Assembly: GCA_026260175.1 (NCBI GenBank)
Contig: JAKCWW010000800.1
Coordinates: 27,661 to 91,660 of the forward strand
Length of the DNA stretch: 64,000 bases
Direction: 5' to 3'
Source of the DNA: Reticulitermes lucifugus
Taxonomy: Eukaryota > Arthropoda > Insecta > Blattodea > Rhinotermitidae
The notes under the pieces are model-generated. The model was not told the origin of the DNA. It saw nothing but the letters and a program-made list of their open reading frames with translations, and made no database searches. The position numbers and the translations under genes are program-made. Positions 1 to 10,606 of the stretch are shown piece by piece (position 1 is the first letter of the stretch; each line of letters opens with the position of its first letter).

Positions 1-1
1 A

Positions 2-475
2 TTAGTTGTGTTTGACGGTATTTAAATCCTCTTTTGTTACACTAAACACAGCGGGACTATAAACATAAAATTTGCAATTGCTAGACAAACTAGTGGCATC
101 CAACAACAAATAAACAAAAGGAAAGTATTCAATTGTAAAGCTAATATTTTTTTAAACCAACAATGCATTAAAAGAAACCTAATTCCGAAATACGTCAATA
201 TTAAAATACCATTAATACATCTTCAGCAGCAAAATATGTGATCTCAGTTATTAATATCTGATACAATTGTGTACAATACTTTTATGAGTTTTATATTAAT
301 AGCCTCAATTAGGTCTAAATACGTTGCTACAATAAAGTATACAACATATATTAGTTTTGTTTAACGATATTTAAGTCCTCATTTGAAACAAATGAAAGTC
401 GCAATCGTGCCTATCCTCTAATCAAACAATACATTCCACTGTTATTACACACAGGCATACTATAAACTTCTAAGG
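2..475. repeat. Degenerate direct repeat at left edge
   Basis: Bases 2-36 and 351-385 match at about 30 of 35 positions in direct orientation. The similarity resumes after an insertion in the second copy (about 37-65 against 442-469, sharing an ACTATAAAC block). This looks like an old local duplication or two copies of one dispersed repeat. The left copy may continue beyond the window. No coding content is recognised. Confidence 0.5.
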
Positions 476-2332
476 GCAATAACAGATCCAACGCGCTAGA
501 AGTGTTAGGATATTTCTTAACTCGCATATTTGTTGACTTCTCGCCGGTGTTATTATCGCAGACAATATATTACTGAATGCAAGGTCCGCGCCAGATTGGT
601 TGTCTGGGGCCGCAGATTTCAAAACTTTGGGGTTTCCTAATAAATTAAAATTGATTTCTCTTGCTCTTTCCTTCATATCCTGATTATTAATTCGCACTAG
701 AACAATCACGATTTGTAGAAATGTAAATGAAGTCTGTTTTAAGAATAACGACATCGGGCACAAGTTGTTCGTCATAATGTTTGCAATGTTTTACGATAAA
801 TTTTTGGAAAAGGCTAGGGTTTTATTTGAGGGAGGAAAAGCGAGATTTACCGGCGCCTGCGGAGGAATTTAGACTTGTTCCAGTGCTGATTAAATTTATG
901 ATGCTTTAAGCATAATTAATTCAAAAGGTTGTGGCACAAAGCGGTCGTGGCTTAATTATCGGTGTTAACCTTGACAGGCCAAATTGCCTCAGTCAAGATA
1001 ATAGTCACTGGGCTGTATTTTGAAGTGGGACTTCCCGTATACGCAGCTAGATTTCTGTCACTTCGACAGCAAATTTATAATTTTGCTATTATGTATTGTT
1101 TTAGGATATTAGAGTTCGTACGATGAATTAATCCTCATTACAAAGAATCTTGCCATGTCTAAGAATCCATTACCCTAGTATTCATTCTACGCATGAGTAA
1201 ATGAGGAGAAATAAATCCTCATCAGAGGAGAATAAGTGCTTCGTTTACGAAGCCCCAACATTTGTCGCACTTGATTATATTACTAATTCGGACGTAAAAT
1301 AATTCACAAATTCTCCATGAGACATGCCTAATGCAGGTATACGCTAATGGGGTAGCTACACAACCTGTTAGAAACGTAATTATGACTGGCTATAAATTGG
1401 TAAGAATTCGAAATAATAATATATTTGTTACTGTTCACAGCCCAGTACAAGTTGTTACTTGCTGAATTGTCCGCAGTTTTAGCCGGTTGCACTTGTACGC
1501 TCGTGACGTGAAGCCATGTATTTAGAATGCCAAACACTTGTCTTTTGCAGAATACTACCAAATGTACCTTTCTTATGTCACACACTTTGATTGTGCATTT
1601 CTTGATTCACCTCTCCATACTCACTGGAAAAATACTGTCGTTTAATGAAATATTTCATTGTTACAATAACTGTTGCTGGTTTAATGAGTCTGCAGTCACT
1701 TTGAATATCGCATATAAAATAGGGTGCTTCGATAATAATATCATAAAGTTAATTAAACATGTCTGGTTGAGTCCCAAGTCTTCCACAATTTTCCAGAAAT
1801 TTGTGTAGATTCTAGCAGTCTCTTTGGAGAAGGAAGCCGCCATTTCCGTAGAGTAAAGGTCAAGTTGTCCCTGTGTTTAATTAATGACCAAGCCAGGAAA
1901 GCGTACAGAGGACTGTTCAACACCAGCGTAACTTCGCCATTACTTGGGCGCGATTAGTCAGCTAAACGACGCGGCCCCTTGACGCTCGAAGAAGTACCTG
2001 TACCTGGATGACTTCCAGAGCCTCTCTGAACGCGGTGGCGAAAAGAAAAATCTCCGGCGCTGCACAGAACCAACCTAACAACCCATATCCATTCAGACGT
2101 TATTCCAAGAATAACTTAAAATGTTTTGTCCGTAAAAACAATCACGTGTCAACCATAATTATATTTTTTGTAAATGTGATATGATACTAGCACCTAACGA
2201 ACTGTGGCTGAGAAATTTCTCAGTCTTGAACCCAACCTAAGCTATTCGCTATGCTAGAAAATTAAAAGCAGCTGTACATATAAGGCATCTTTAGGTAACA
2301 TAATCCCGTTGTGCTAGTTAATCAATATATAT
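476..2332. other. No recognised feature
   Basis: AT-rich sequence. The longest open frames are 101 codons (470-775, minus strand) and 93 codons (1527-1808, plus strand). Neither has a recognisable domain, signal or splice context. I see nothing that supports a gene here. Confidence 0.5.
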
Positions 2333-2387
2333 TTATTATCCAGACAAACACAACACTTGAACACTGTACGTTCATTAGTTTACTTTA

Positions 2388-2428
2388 ATACAACGTTTCG
2401 GCCGTTATATTCGGCCATCATCAGGCAG
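2388..2428 (-). ncRNA. Hammerhead-ribozyme-like motif, FB1 left arm
   Basis: Read on the minus strand: core CTGATGA (2424-2418), an extra T (2417), helix II GGCC/GGCC closing a 9-nt loop (2416-2400), GAAAC (2399-2395), then GTT as a potential cleavage triplet. Helix I (CTGC with GTAT) pairs at three of four positions counting one wobble. The single base between the core and helix II departs from the textbook hammerhead. Activity is not demonstrated, and the motif could be inactive or coincidental. Confidence 0.45.
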
Positions 2429-2579
2429 AAACACAAGTAGACCTACATAATCGGAAAAGTATGCTATGAAAGAAGCCATTACTATTGGCAATAATAGCTA
2501 AATTTATGTATTTTATCACGCTAATTGTGAAGGAGAGGCCTCTTGCGTAGCATATTTTACCAATCATGTACTTGTATTT

Positions 2580-2622
2580 CTGCCTGAGGATGGCCGAATA
2601 AAATGGCAGAAACATGTTGTAG
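2580..2622 (+). ncRNA. Hammerhead-ribozyme-like motif, FB1 right arm
   Basis: Core CTGAGGA at 2584-2590, extra T at 2591, GAAAC at 2609-2613, AT, then GTT at 2616-2618. Helix I is CTGC (2580-2583) with GTAG (2619-2622), four pairs including one wobble. Helix II has decayed (GGCC faces TGGCA), so this copy is probably inactive even if the family is a true ribozyme. Confidence 0.4.
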
Positions 2623-2657
2623 TAAGTATTCAAGTGTTGTGTTTGTCTGGATAATAA

Positions 2658-5600
2658 ATCTGTATTGACATCACCTTCTCTTAAGGGTGAAATTAGAAAA
2701 TATACAAAATATTTTACCAGGCACTCAACCCGGAAAGATGTAAAGTGTTATGAGACTAAAAACGGCAGGTGCTCTAACCAATTCCGCCAGCATGTGCCTG
2801 AACAGAAAGAATACATACGTCAATGTGAGGAAAAAATAGTACTTTTCTTAAAAGGTTTTCTCTGAAATTATTCAAAATGCCAGTGGAATCTGAAATACAA
2901 ATGTAAATTTTCGTAACAAGATTATAATTCTGTGACTTCTCTTCAAATGCATCTGTCCTGTACAGCAGGAGATGTTACACTGAGCAGACATAGGTAAAAG
3001 GGGATTACAGGTAAAATTCTTGGTGTTTAATCTCTGTTTTCAAAGGCAGACTGCCCCCTGAGGTATTTCTGACTAACCTACAGGGAGATATTCGTAAACG
3101 CTTACTTCATATTAAGCTTTTGTGTGTTAAAAATAAAAGATAATCCTAATGAAGCACTGGAAATTTTTAGGTTTTCGACAAAACAAATTACGTACGGTAA
3201 TGGCACTGTGTTTGCTGTAACGAAATTTTAATTCCTGAACAAAAACGTTTCGGGTTTCTGTGCTTTACTTCTATTTGTATATTTAACTGTGGCATTTCTT
3301 CAGCAATAACATAAAAATGCAAACAGCAATTCCTATGTTTTACATGCTATTTAATTTCATCGTTTTGCTAATACTTATAACTCGCTGCCTATTCTCTTAA
3401 CAGCAAACTTTGCATCATTCTGTAAACTTACACACAAAGTATTCTCCATCCAGCCAATTCAATCCACACAAAGAGTGTCCGATCCACCCCTTCACATTTG
3501 TCTCAGCCTCCCTGCCGGCCTATTTATCCACCACAGTTCTTTTATCACAATTCAAAATGGAAACCATCTATGGCAAAGAGGTCTAGCGTTACAGCACAGA
3601 TGTATTTTATTTCGATAAACATTTACATGGGCAAAATATTTTCCAATTAATTTATATATATATATATATGTGTGTGCGTGTATGTATGTGTGTGTGTGCG
3701 AGCGCGCCGAATTTATAATGGTCCGGGTCTTTCTACGACAAGCTTTTCTTGATAAATTTGAGAACGTCAATATGGAATCACACATAATACGTACTCACTA
3801 TAAAATTAAATTAGCACGACAATATAACCTCTTAAAGTTCAGTACCACTAGGTATAAAATTCCGTCATTCTACATTTTACCCACGAAGGAGACTTACACG
3901 TTTCCCATGGGCCTGAGATTACTTCCACACAGAGCATTAGTAGACTGGCCTCAGACGGAGACAGTTTGTTCTTTTGTGAAGGAATCTTATAAAACTCTAT
4001 TTATGAACCCCTAGAATAAAACGAAATCGACATCAGAAGAGTGTTTGCAAAAGACACGTAAGAAAATACATTGCTGCATGGAAATACATAACCAAGCTCT
4101 TGTGCGATCACTTTACACGCTGCATGCAAATAGCGCCTACAACGCAGACAAAGGAAGAATTCGAGATTATAAATTTGGAGTGACATGTGTGTTATTAGTC
4201 GTGGAATATTTTAAGGCACCGGTCCGGCGTATGTAGAAAAAGATAAGAGTTATTAGGACAATGAAAATTCTCAATCAGTATACGAGTACCTTGTCCAAAA
4301 ATGGAAAATGTGTAAACCAGGAGGTTTGGTGTTGAATTTACAGAAATGGAACATCAGTTCAAATTCAACTATTTTACGTCCCTGCCAAAAATATATGGTC
4401 TAACAAGAAATTACACTTGCATTATATTAATATAAACACTTAATAAATTCACCATGTCAACCGTCTTAATTATGCTTGGGAACAGAAATGATTAGATAAA
4501 GGCAGAAAATGTTTGAAAAACTAAGAAATTCTAAGCTTCAAAGAAGGGGCACTATCCTTTCTATGGTGTGAAATTAGGAAGTCAATTGGTCTGTTAGTTT
4601 TGTTACAAAGCATCTGGACAATCAGAATCAAATAAATGGACATCCACAATATTGCAAAATCAACTTAAGAAGTGCCTCCATGATAGTTTATATGTCATCG
4701 GTTTCAAAGCCAGAAATTACAAGAAGATTACATCGTCCTGTATGTTCATTTGGTTCAGCCATTTCGACGCTTGCCACAGAGAACAGACATATCGGAGAGG
4801 ATTAGAACAATCAGTGGCCCTGTCGTAAGGGCGGCGGAGCATGTGAGAAGTTCCACAGAATGGCCAGTGGTTACAGATGGACCCACAACACCTGCTCCTA
4901 GTGCTGGGATATACTGAGAGAAGGTAATGCCAGACCTCGCACTCACCACAATCATACAGAGAGAAGGCTACACTCCAGCATCCTCGTTTTGAATTACCTC
5001 ATTTGGTTATGAAAAGTTAAACATGGAAAAAGGAAGCTTTCTTGGCGTGCTAACAAACCGTCAGTAAAACGCATTCTGAGGCAAGTGTAATCAAATCCAC
5101 GCTGTCACACCCTATTTAATAGCCACTTTTTACTCCTGTAATCCCCAGTGACTACTTTATGCACCAACATGTTTAACACTCCAGAATTCTATGTTCTGCC
5201 CACAGAGGGTATTTATGTGTTTTGTATGTTCAGAGAACAGACCGCGAAGACTTCTCTATACAACATCAACTGATCGGTTTTCATAACCGAGAAGAGGAGT
5301 GTTTACTGCGCGGTAGGAACTAAATCTTTAAATGTAATTCAGGTTAAACTTAGTCTTTAGAGGGTTAACGTTCTACATTTTGAGACCAGTAAATCCAAAG
5401 ATTTCGTGCAGCCACTGATCAGTTTCGAGTTCCCGTTCAGTAAGCCATGACTGTAGGAAAGAGGCTGCATGTACAGCACAGTCTAACAGCACACTCAACT
5501 ACAAACGTTTAATTTTTCTTGCATAACTGCTTATCTGATACCCCAGGCTGTATAACGAAACAATGTCAATGTACTGACGAATTTTACCATGAACACACAA

Positions 5601-5937
5601 ACCACTATGGCCGTCGAACTGTTGTTCCAGCAACCACTAGCGGGAATGTTTGTTCCACAACAATGCGGCAAGCGACGCTTAGAGAGACTACAAAGTCACT
5701 TTTATAACTGAATGATGATAGTTATAATCTGTGAATACGAAACGTTTTAGTTAAAAGTCAAGACAAACAAGTATCTCACCTACAAAATATAGCCCAATGC
5801 AACCGATGTATCTGTTTAACCGAAAATATGAAGTGCAAATTTGAAACCTATTTTCGATTGACAGGGCTATTATATTATACATTGAGCATATTTATTACAT
5901 ACTAAATATTATACACATTTTGTGCAGTTGTTTTACG
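2658..5937. other. No recognised gene; one TA/TG tract
   Basis: Only short open frames of 60-114 codons are present. The longest (3670-4014, plus) begins inside a dinucleotide repeat and shows no domain. An alternating TA then TG tract fills 3652-3700. I see no transposon ends, RNA genes or splice-framed exons that I can defend. Confidence 0.5.
3652..3700. repeat. (TA)n/(TG)n microsatellite
   Basis: About 49 bp of alternating TA changing into TG with occasional C. The short frames crossing it (for example 3552-3785 minus, with HTHTYIHAHTY) are products of the repeat. Confidence 0.85.
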
Positions 5938-5982
5938 TATATGAGTTACTTATTGCCAACTACTGCACAATAATTATATATG

Positions 5983-6025
5983 CTCCTACATGTTTCGGCT
6001 GACCTTCTCAGCCATCATCATCGAG
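5983..6025 (-). ncRNA. Hammerhead-ribozyme-like motif, FB2 left arm
   Basis: Minus strand: core ATGATGA (6021-6015; first base is A instead of C), extra T, helix II GGCTGA/TCAGCC (six pairs), GAAAC (5996-5992), AT, GTA. Helix I CTCG with GGAG has three of four pairs. The position equivalent to C3 of the hammerhead is substituted, which would be expected to harm cleavage. Confidence 0.4.
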
Positions 6026-6123
6026 TCATCCTCTATAGACGTATGCAGTGACTACGGCTGTAATATATGTACATTTTATCATTCAGTGACACGCTGCACG
6101 CTGCGTACGTCTATAGAGGATGA

Positions 6124-6166
6124 CTCCATGATGATGGCTGAGAAGGTCAGCCGAAACACGTAGGAG
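6124..6166 (+). ncRNA. Hammerhead-ribozyme-like motif, FB2 right arm
   Basis: Helix I CTCC (6124-6127) pairs perfectly with GGAG (6163-6166). Core ATGATGA at 6128-6134, extra T 6135, helix II GGCTGA (6136-6141) with TCAGCC (6147-6152), GAAAC 6153-6157, a two-base loop, then GTA 6160-6162. The layout matches a type I hammerhead with a minimal helix III, apart from A for C at the first core base and the extra T. Cleavage would be predicted after 6162. Confidence 0.45.
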
Positions 6167-6211
6167 CACATAGAATTATTGTGCAGTATTTGGCAATAAA
6201 TAACTCATATA

Positions 6212-7860
6212 TTTATTACACTTTTATTGTTACTGTTACGTTATAAGAGAATCATTTGACAAGTGGCTGGGCTGGTCTAGCGTAATTAAACGTAATATCC
6301 TACTCTGAGTAATTAACGCTAAGTAAATATAAAACATGAAATAAATGTATACGAAAAGGAGGCAGGATGGGAAAGACAGAAAGGAATTAAATCGTGGTTG
6401 CAGAGAATTACACACAATAGTAGTTAGTGTCATATGTAGTTCTTGTACTAAGGTTAAGGTATATTAGTTTAAGAATGGCTGAGTGGAAGTGACAGAAACA
6501 AAAAAATGATGGAAAGCTCAGACTTATTAAAAGTTTAAATTCATCACCAATTCAGCACCAAACAACTCAAACACTACACACATATTTAATTAAATTTAAT
6601 TATGTGTATTAACAAAACCGCTTTGAATCACAAGGGATGTACCTTTAATAAAGAAAAACTGATTGCAAAAAACCTACCTTTAAGACACTGTAACAATTCA
6701 GCTCCCAGACAGGAAAATGTTCTTCACAGACTAGTCAGCGTCTCTCTCAGCTATCAAATGTTTCATGAGTTCTCTGCTAATTGTAAAGAAAATAAGGAGA
6801 CAATCAATAAAAAAGAGGTGATTCAGTGAACCAAACAGAAAAGCGTTCAAAATTAATGTCATTATTTGATAATGAAAGCTGAAACAGAGCGTGTTTCCAA
6901 CTAAAAAGAAGATGATAGAAACAGTTCAATGTTTGTGTCACCTCAGCTCAAATAAGTACGATTAAAATAATGTTGGAAAATATAACATGACTAGTTACAA
7001 TTCTTTGACGTAAGAACAGGACAAAATAAAGCAACATTTTTAGTTAAATAGTATAAAAAGTTAGAAAATATTTGCAGTAGGCCTACATAACGTTTCTGGA
7101 TGGTTCGTTCTATTAATGTCCCTAGAATTGAGATCCGTCAATAATTTCAAAGAAAACACAAACCCCAGAGTATTTAAATTTACCTTCGCAGGTTTCACAC
7201 ATCACAGACTATTGCTATTTCTCCGTACCTCAGCAACAGATTTGGTTTATTACGAGTATAAGGTCTAGTAGATGTCGAAATGGCATTAACGGGGAGATCA
7301 AAACTGACCACGTTTGGCTCTTACATTCAGATCGTTAACTGTTTTTTCGGCTTCACCTTGTACCGCACAAACAGCACAGATTATGTCACTTATAAGGGAA
7401 AATAAAGGCGAGATAATATCGTAAATTTAGCACCTCTTCCAGTAAAAGTACATTAATTCTTCTCCGACTTTAATCTCAGCCGGAATGTATGGACATATTT
7501 TCACAACTGCTTTGCAAATATGCCTAAAAACGTGTAGCCTTCACCTTAGTCGTAGGATCGTTATTCAATCGAGGAAAAGGTGGGTAGGAGATTTAGTAAG
7601 CAAGAGAAACTTAAGACATCGTAGTAAAATATTGGTAGAGAAGACTCAAACTTTGAGCAAGTTTGGGACACCCGATGTTACGTGGAAGAATTTTCAAGCA
7701 ATAGGCTGAAAAGAAAACTTGATTTTCCTTGCCCAAAACAGGGTCTGTGACTCCAGAAAGTCATTTCGAGTTCCCTTCAAGCACAGAAATTCGTACTGAA
7801 GTTTTTGTGTTATAAGACAGGGCAACCAGGTAAACAGGTACCATCGCCCGCGATAATATA
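6212..7860. other. No recognised feature
   Basis: AT-rich, with open frames up to 75 codons (6602-6829 plus; 7485-7709 plus) that have no recognisable domain. I see nothing else that I can support. Confidence 0.5.
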
Positions 7861-7903
7861 CTGCCTGACGATGGAGGCAGTGCGTTCCTCCGATACACGC
7901 GTA
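7861..7903 (+). ncRNA. Hammerhead-like motif with altered GAAA box
   Basis: CTGACGA (7865-7871), one T, helix II GGAGG/CCTCC (7873-7877 with 7887-7891, five pairs), then GATAC where GAAAC is expected, and GTA at 7901-7903. Helix I is not evident: CTGC before the core does not pair with the bases after GTA. It fits the same framework as FB1 and FB2 but is probably a decayed copy. Confidence 0.35.
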
Positions 7904-8555
7904 TTCACCTGTAAGATAACAATATAAATTTTACGTACTTACAAATTTGAAATATTAAAGCAGCAACTCATTTTTTGAGCGGTTACGTGGTTATCGGGCA
8001 GCTATTTCATGCAGCAGAGGTCTTTTTGACAAGCTGATAGCCAGAGTAAGGCAAAATATGTCCCGCCTTTTTTGGAATCCAAAACGTAGTTACAGAATTC
8101 ACAGGCATGCGTCGCTTCTTCGTATCCTCCGCTAAATTATTCCACATAACAGCCTTCAAACAAACCTTTAGCACCAGCTTAATTATACAATCGTGTAATA
8201 TGTGGCTAGGTACCCACGTGTTCCTTTCCTTTTATATTTACAAAATGTACTCTCGTATGAGTTTCTCTCCCATTCATTCTACATACCTCGCCCATCTCAT
8301 CCTTATCTTCCACTTCATCTACCTGATGATATCTGGCAATGTGTACATACTATGAAGCTACTCCTTATGCATATTTTTCCATTCTTGTTCTACTGTTCCT
8401 GTCTTCCGTTAAAATATGCCCCTGGACATCCTGTTCTCAAATATGCTTAAACTATATTCTTCCCTTACGGTGAAAAATCACGTTTCACTCCCACAAAGAA
8501 ACTTTAAATCACAGAGTGTTTTACATTTCAATCTTTTAACCTTTCCTCACCTCCA

Positions 8556-8627
8556 TCTAGTGCCGAGGTTAAGAACAAGTGGAACTATACCTCTGCTTCC
8601 CCTATATGTCTTCATATCGTGGCCAGG
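8556..8627 (+). repeat. SINE-A 3' fragment
   Basis: The segment with TAGTGCCGAGGTTAAGAACA, then TATACCTCTGCTTCCCC and TTCATATCGTGGCC matches the reverse complement of the 3' part of the full SINE-A copy at 50790-51023. Only the 3' end is present, as expected for a 5'-truncated insertion. The flanks (8628-9409) hold nothing further that I recognise. Confidence 0.6.
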
Positions 8628-9409
8628 GAAAACTTTCCGATTTTACATTTATTTTATTTTTTCAGAAATATTTCTGATATCGCGAATTTGGTTCACTAAA
8701 CGCACATTTATGTAACAGAAAAAGAAAACAGCCCACATCTTAAGTCGGACAAGCGGCACCTATATAAAGCTGTAATGTGTTGGAAGGACATTACACACCT
8801 CACGGATGTGTCGCTGAGTACATCGCAACGTTATTTCCAAATTAAATCGGATAACCAAATACGAGGGACCGCGCTTCTGACTGACATTTCATTCGCAAGA
8901 ACGAGCAGACGCGCAGTATGTGTGGACGTGTCGCTATATGTGACCAGCCCTTTCTAATTACAGTGCTCCAACATATCCAGGGTATACTGCTGTCCGCGAA
9001 GCGAATTTAACGAAGGACAGCAAATACGTGTATATAGGTCACATGTCACAGTAGCTTCAAATGCAGCTATTACAAACTGAACAGTAATCACATACGTCAA
9101 TGTAGATGCAATAGTAGTTAGATGGAGAAAGTGTGAATTAATCAGGAACTTTGTGTAACAGTTGTGTATGCGTTAGAATTAAAGGGACATGGTATGGCTT
9201 CAATTAAAGACTGACTCACCAAACCTGTCTCTCCTAGAGAGCAAAATGTCGAGCAGTTTGTGCACTTTTAAACCTTGCCGTTTTCATGCCGTCGATAACA
9301 CCAACAGTAACAGTCCGGATTACAAACCCACTTATTTTCAGCACGGCTTCTTTATTAAAAATTAAGAATAGGATTTGTGACACAAGGTAATCCTCATTTA
9401 CATTTCCGC

Positions 9410-9965
9410 ATAACAAATATTTAACAAGACGGCAATGTACATATAAGGTAATACTGAGGCACATTCGTGCAACCATTGTTGCTGTGGAAAGCAATAAGTA
9501 TAGCATATTCTCAGTTTGCGTCTGCAGCCTTAGTTATCTAGAATATAATGCGCATGCGCCGTATTATATTGTCACCTGTAGCCTAATCTCTATCACACTT
9601 TTCCACATTATCTCTTACACGGCACAATTCTAGAAAAAAGTGTGTGTTTTGATTTTCTCTACAAATTTTTTATGAAACATTTCACATTCTAAGAAGAATT
9701 CGGCAAGATACTACCCTAAATGTACATAGATCTTCATGTAAAGTACCCATTATTCTTGTCACGTTTTAATAAAACTTGACACTTCCCGATAGATTTTCGA
9801 AAAATACTCAAACATCAAATATCATGAAAATCTGTCCAGTGGAAGCCGAGTTGTTCCATGCGGACGGCCAGACAGAGAGAGACAGACAGGACGAATATAA
9901 TAGTCACTTTTGGCAGTTTTGCGAAAGCGCCTAAAAATACTAAATATATGGCGAAACTTGTCTTT
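9410..9965 (+). repeat. REP-A dispersed repeat, long copy
   Basis: Closely parallels 52985-53530 along its whole length: GCATGCGCCG near the middle, the TTCATGTAAAGTACC block, TTTAATAAAACTTGA, GTTGTTCCATGCGGACGG with a GACA-rich run, and the terminal TTTTGCGAAAGCGCCTAAAA. No conserved reading frame spans the copies. All copies share the right end and vary at the left, which suggests a retroposed element truncated at its 5' end. The family identity is unknown to me. Confidence 0.75.
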
Positions 9966-10369
9966 CTGTTTCTGCAGTATTTGATGGCCTGAAAGGAATT
10001 TAGAATACATAAGACTACGTGATACATGAGATCGCAAGCTTTCGGCAAGATTCCAGACCTGAATAACATACAGAGGTAATTAGTGGCATTCACTGACAGC
10101 GAATTTATTTGATCTGCTACTTTCTTACGAAGGAATAAAAATTATTACTAGATAGAAACAAGCCTGGCTCAAGCCGGTTTTAACTCGGATAATGTGAGAT
10201 TTTTAAAGCCAAAGAGACATAATGTATTCGTCTACCCTTTTTAGTCTCTAAATGGATTACCGAAATCGGTTAGTTTTCCTATTATGACGTATAATTTGAC
10301 AGAAGAGTAAGGTTATGGAGTAAGACTGTTCATATACACACTATGGAGACATATTGCGGAATGGAGGTA

Positions 10370-10606
10370 TAGCCCCAGTCACTCTCAACCTCGCCACTAT
10401 ATAGAGGTGAGTGGTCAGCGTCACGCCACGGCCGCTTCACATCCTTGAAAGGCGCTCCTTTTCCCCAATGAATAGGAGACTGGGCGGTCACCGGGGACGG
10501 TATGAATTCTTTGGAGCACAGAAAACCTCTGCCCCTGCATCGAATCGAACCTCGATTCATCGGTCACATAGCCTGTAGCCTAGTCACCATATCGACTGAG
10601 CTATAA
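10370..10606 (-). repeat. SINE-A, near full length
   Basis: On the minus strand the head (from 10606) has an A-box-like ATAGCTCAGTCGATATGG and a B-box-like GGTTCGATTCG around 10550, followed by a body ending in the GGCTATACCTCCATT block. The tRNA-related head followed by an unrelated body is diagnostic of a polymerase III-derived SINE. The 76-codon frame 10330-10560 is incidental. Confidence 0.75.

Larger units (their letters stand above)
2333..2657. mobile_element. Foldback element FB1 with hammerhead-like cores
   Basis: The outer arms 2333-2361 and 2629-2657 are a perfect 29-bp inverted repeat (TTATTATCCAGACAAACACA onward). Similarity continues inward with mismatches to about 2433 and 2566, leaving a unique loop of about 130 bp. 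Each arm carries, pointing outward, the motif CTGANGA, one T, a GGCC-starting helix, then GAAAC. This is on the minus strand at 2388-2428 and the plus strand at 2580-2622. No protein is encoded. It could be two inverted tails of a retroelement or a foldback transposon. No clear target-site duplication was seen. Confidence 0.75.
5938..6211. mobile_element. Foldback element FB2, 111-bp arms
   Basis: Arms 5938-6048 and 6101-6211 are inverted copies of each other with roughly eight to ten mismatches, separated by a spacer of about 52 bp. The transcript could form a very long hairpin. Each arm carries a hammerhead-like core reading outward, with helix II GGCTGA/TCAGCC intact in both. There is no coding capacity. 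FB2 is unrelated in its outer arm sequence to FB1 but shares the inner TGATGATGGC...GCCGAAAC framework, so the two may be tails of related elements in head-to-head arrangement. Confidence 0.85.

Noticed and set aside
4755-4955. 66-codon minus frame of Gly/Ala/Ser-rich composition
   Set aside because: No domain, no context, and short enough to occur by chance.
10540-10606. Functional tRNA gene on the minus strand
   Set aside because: A and B boxes are present, but the arms do not fold cleanly and the SINE-A body is attached.
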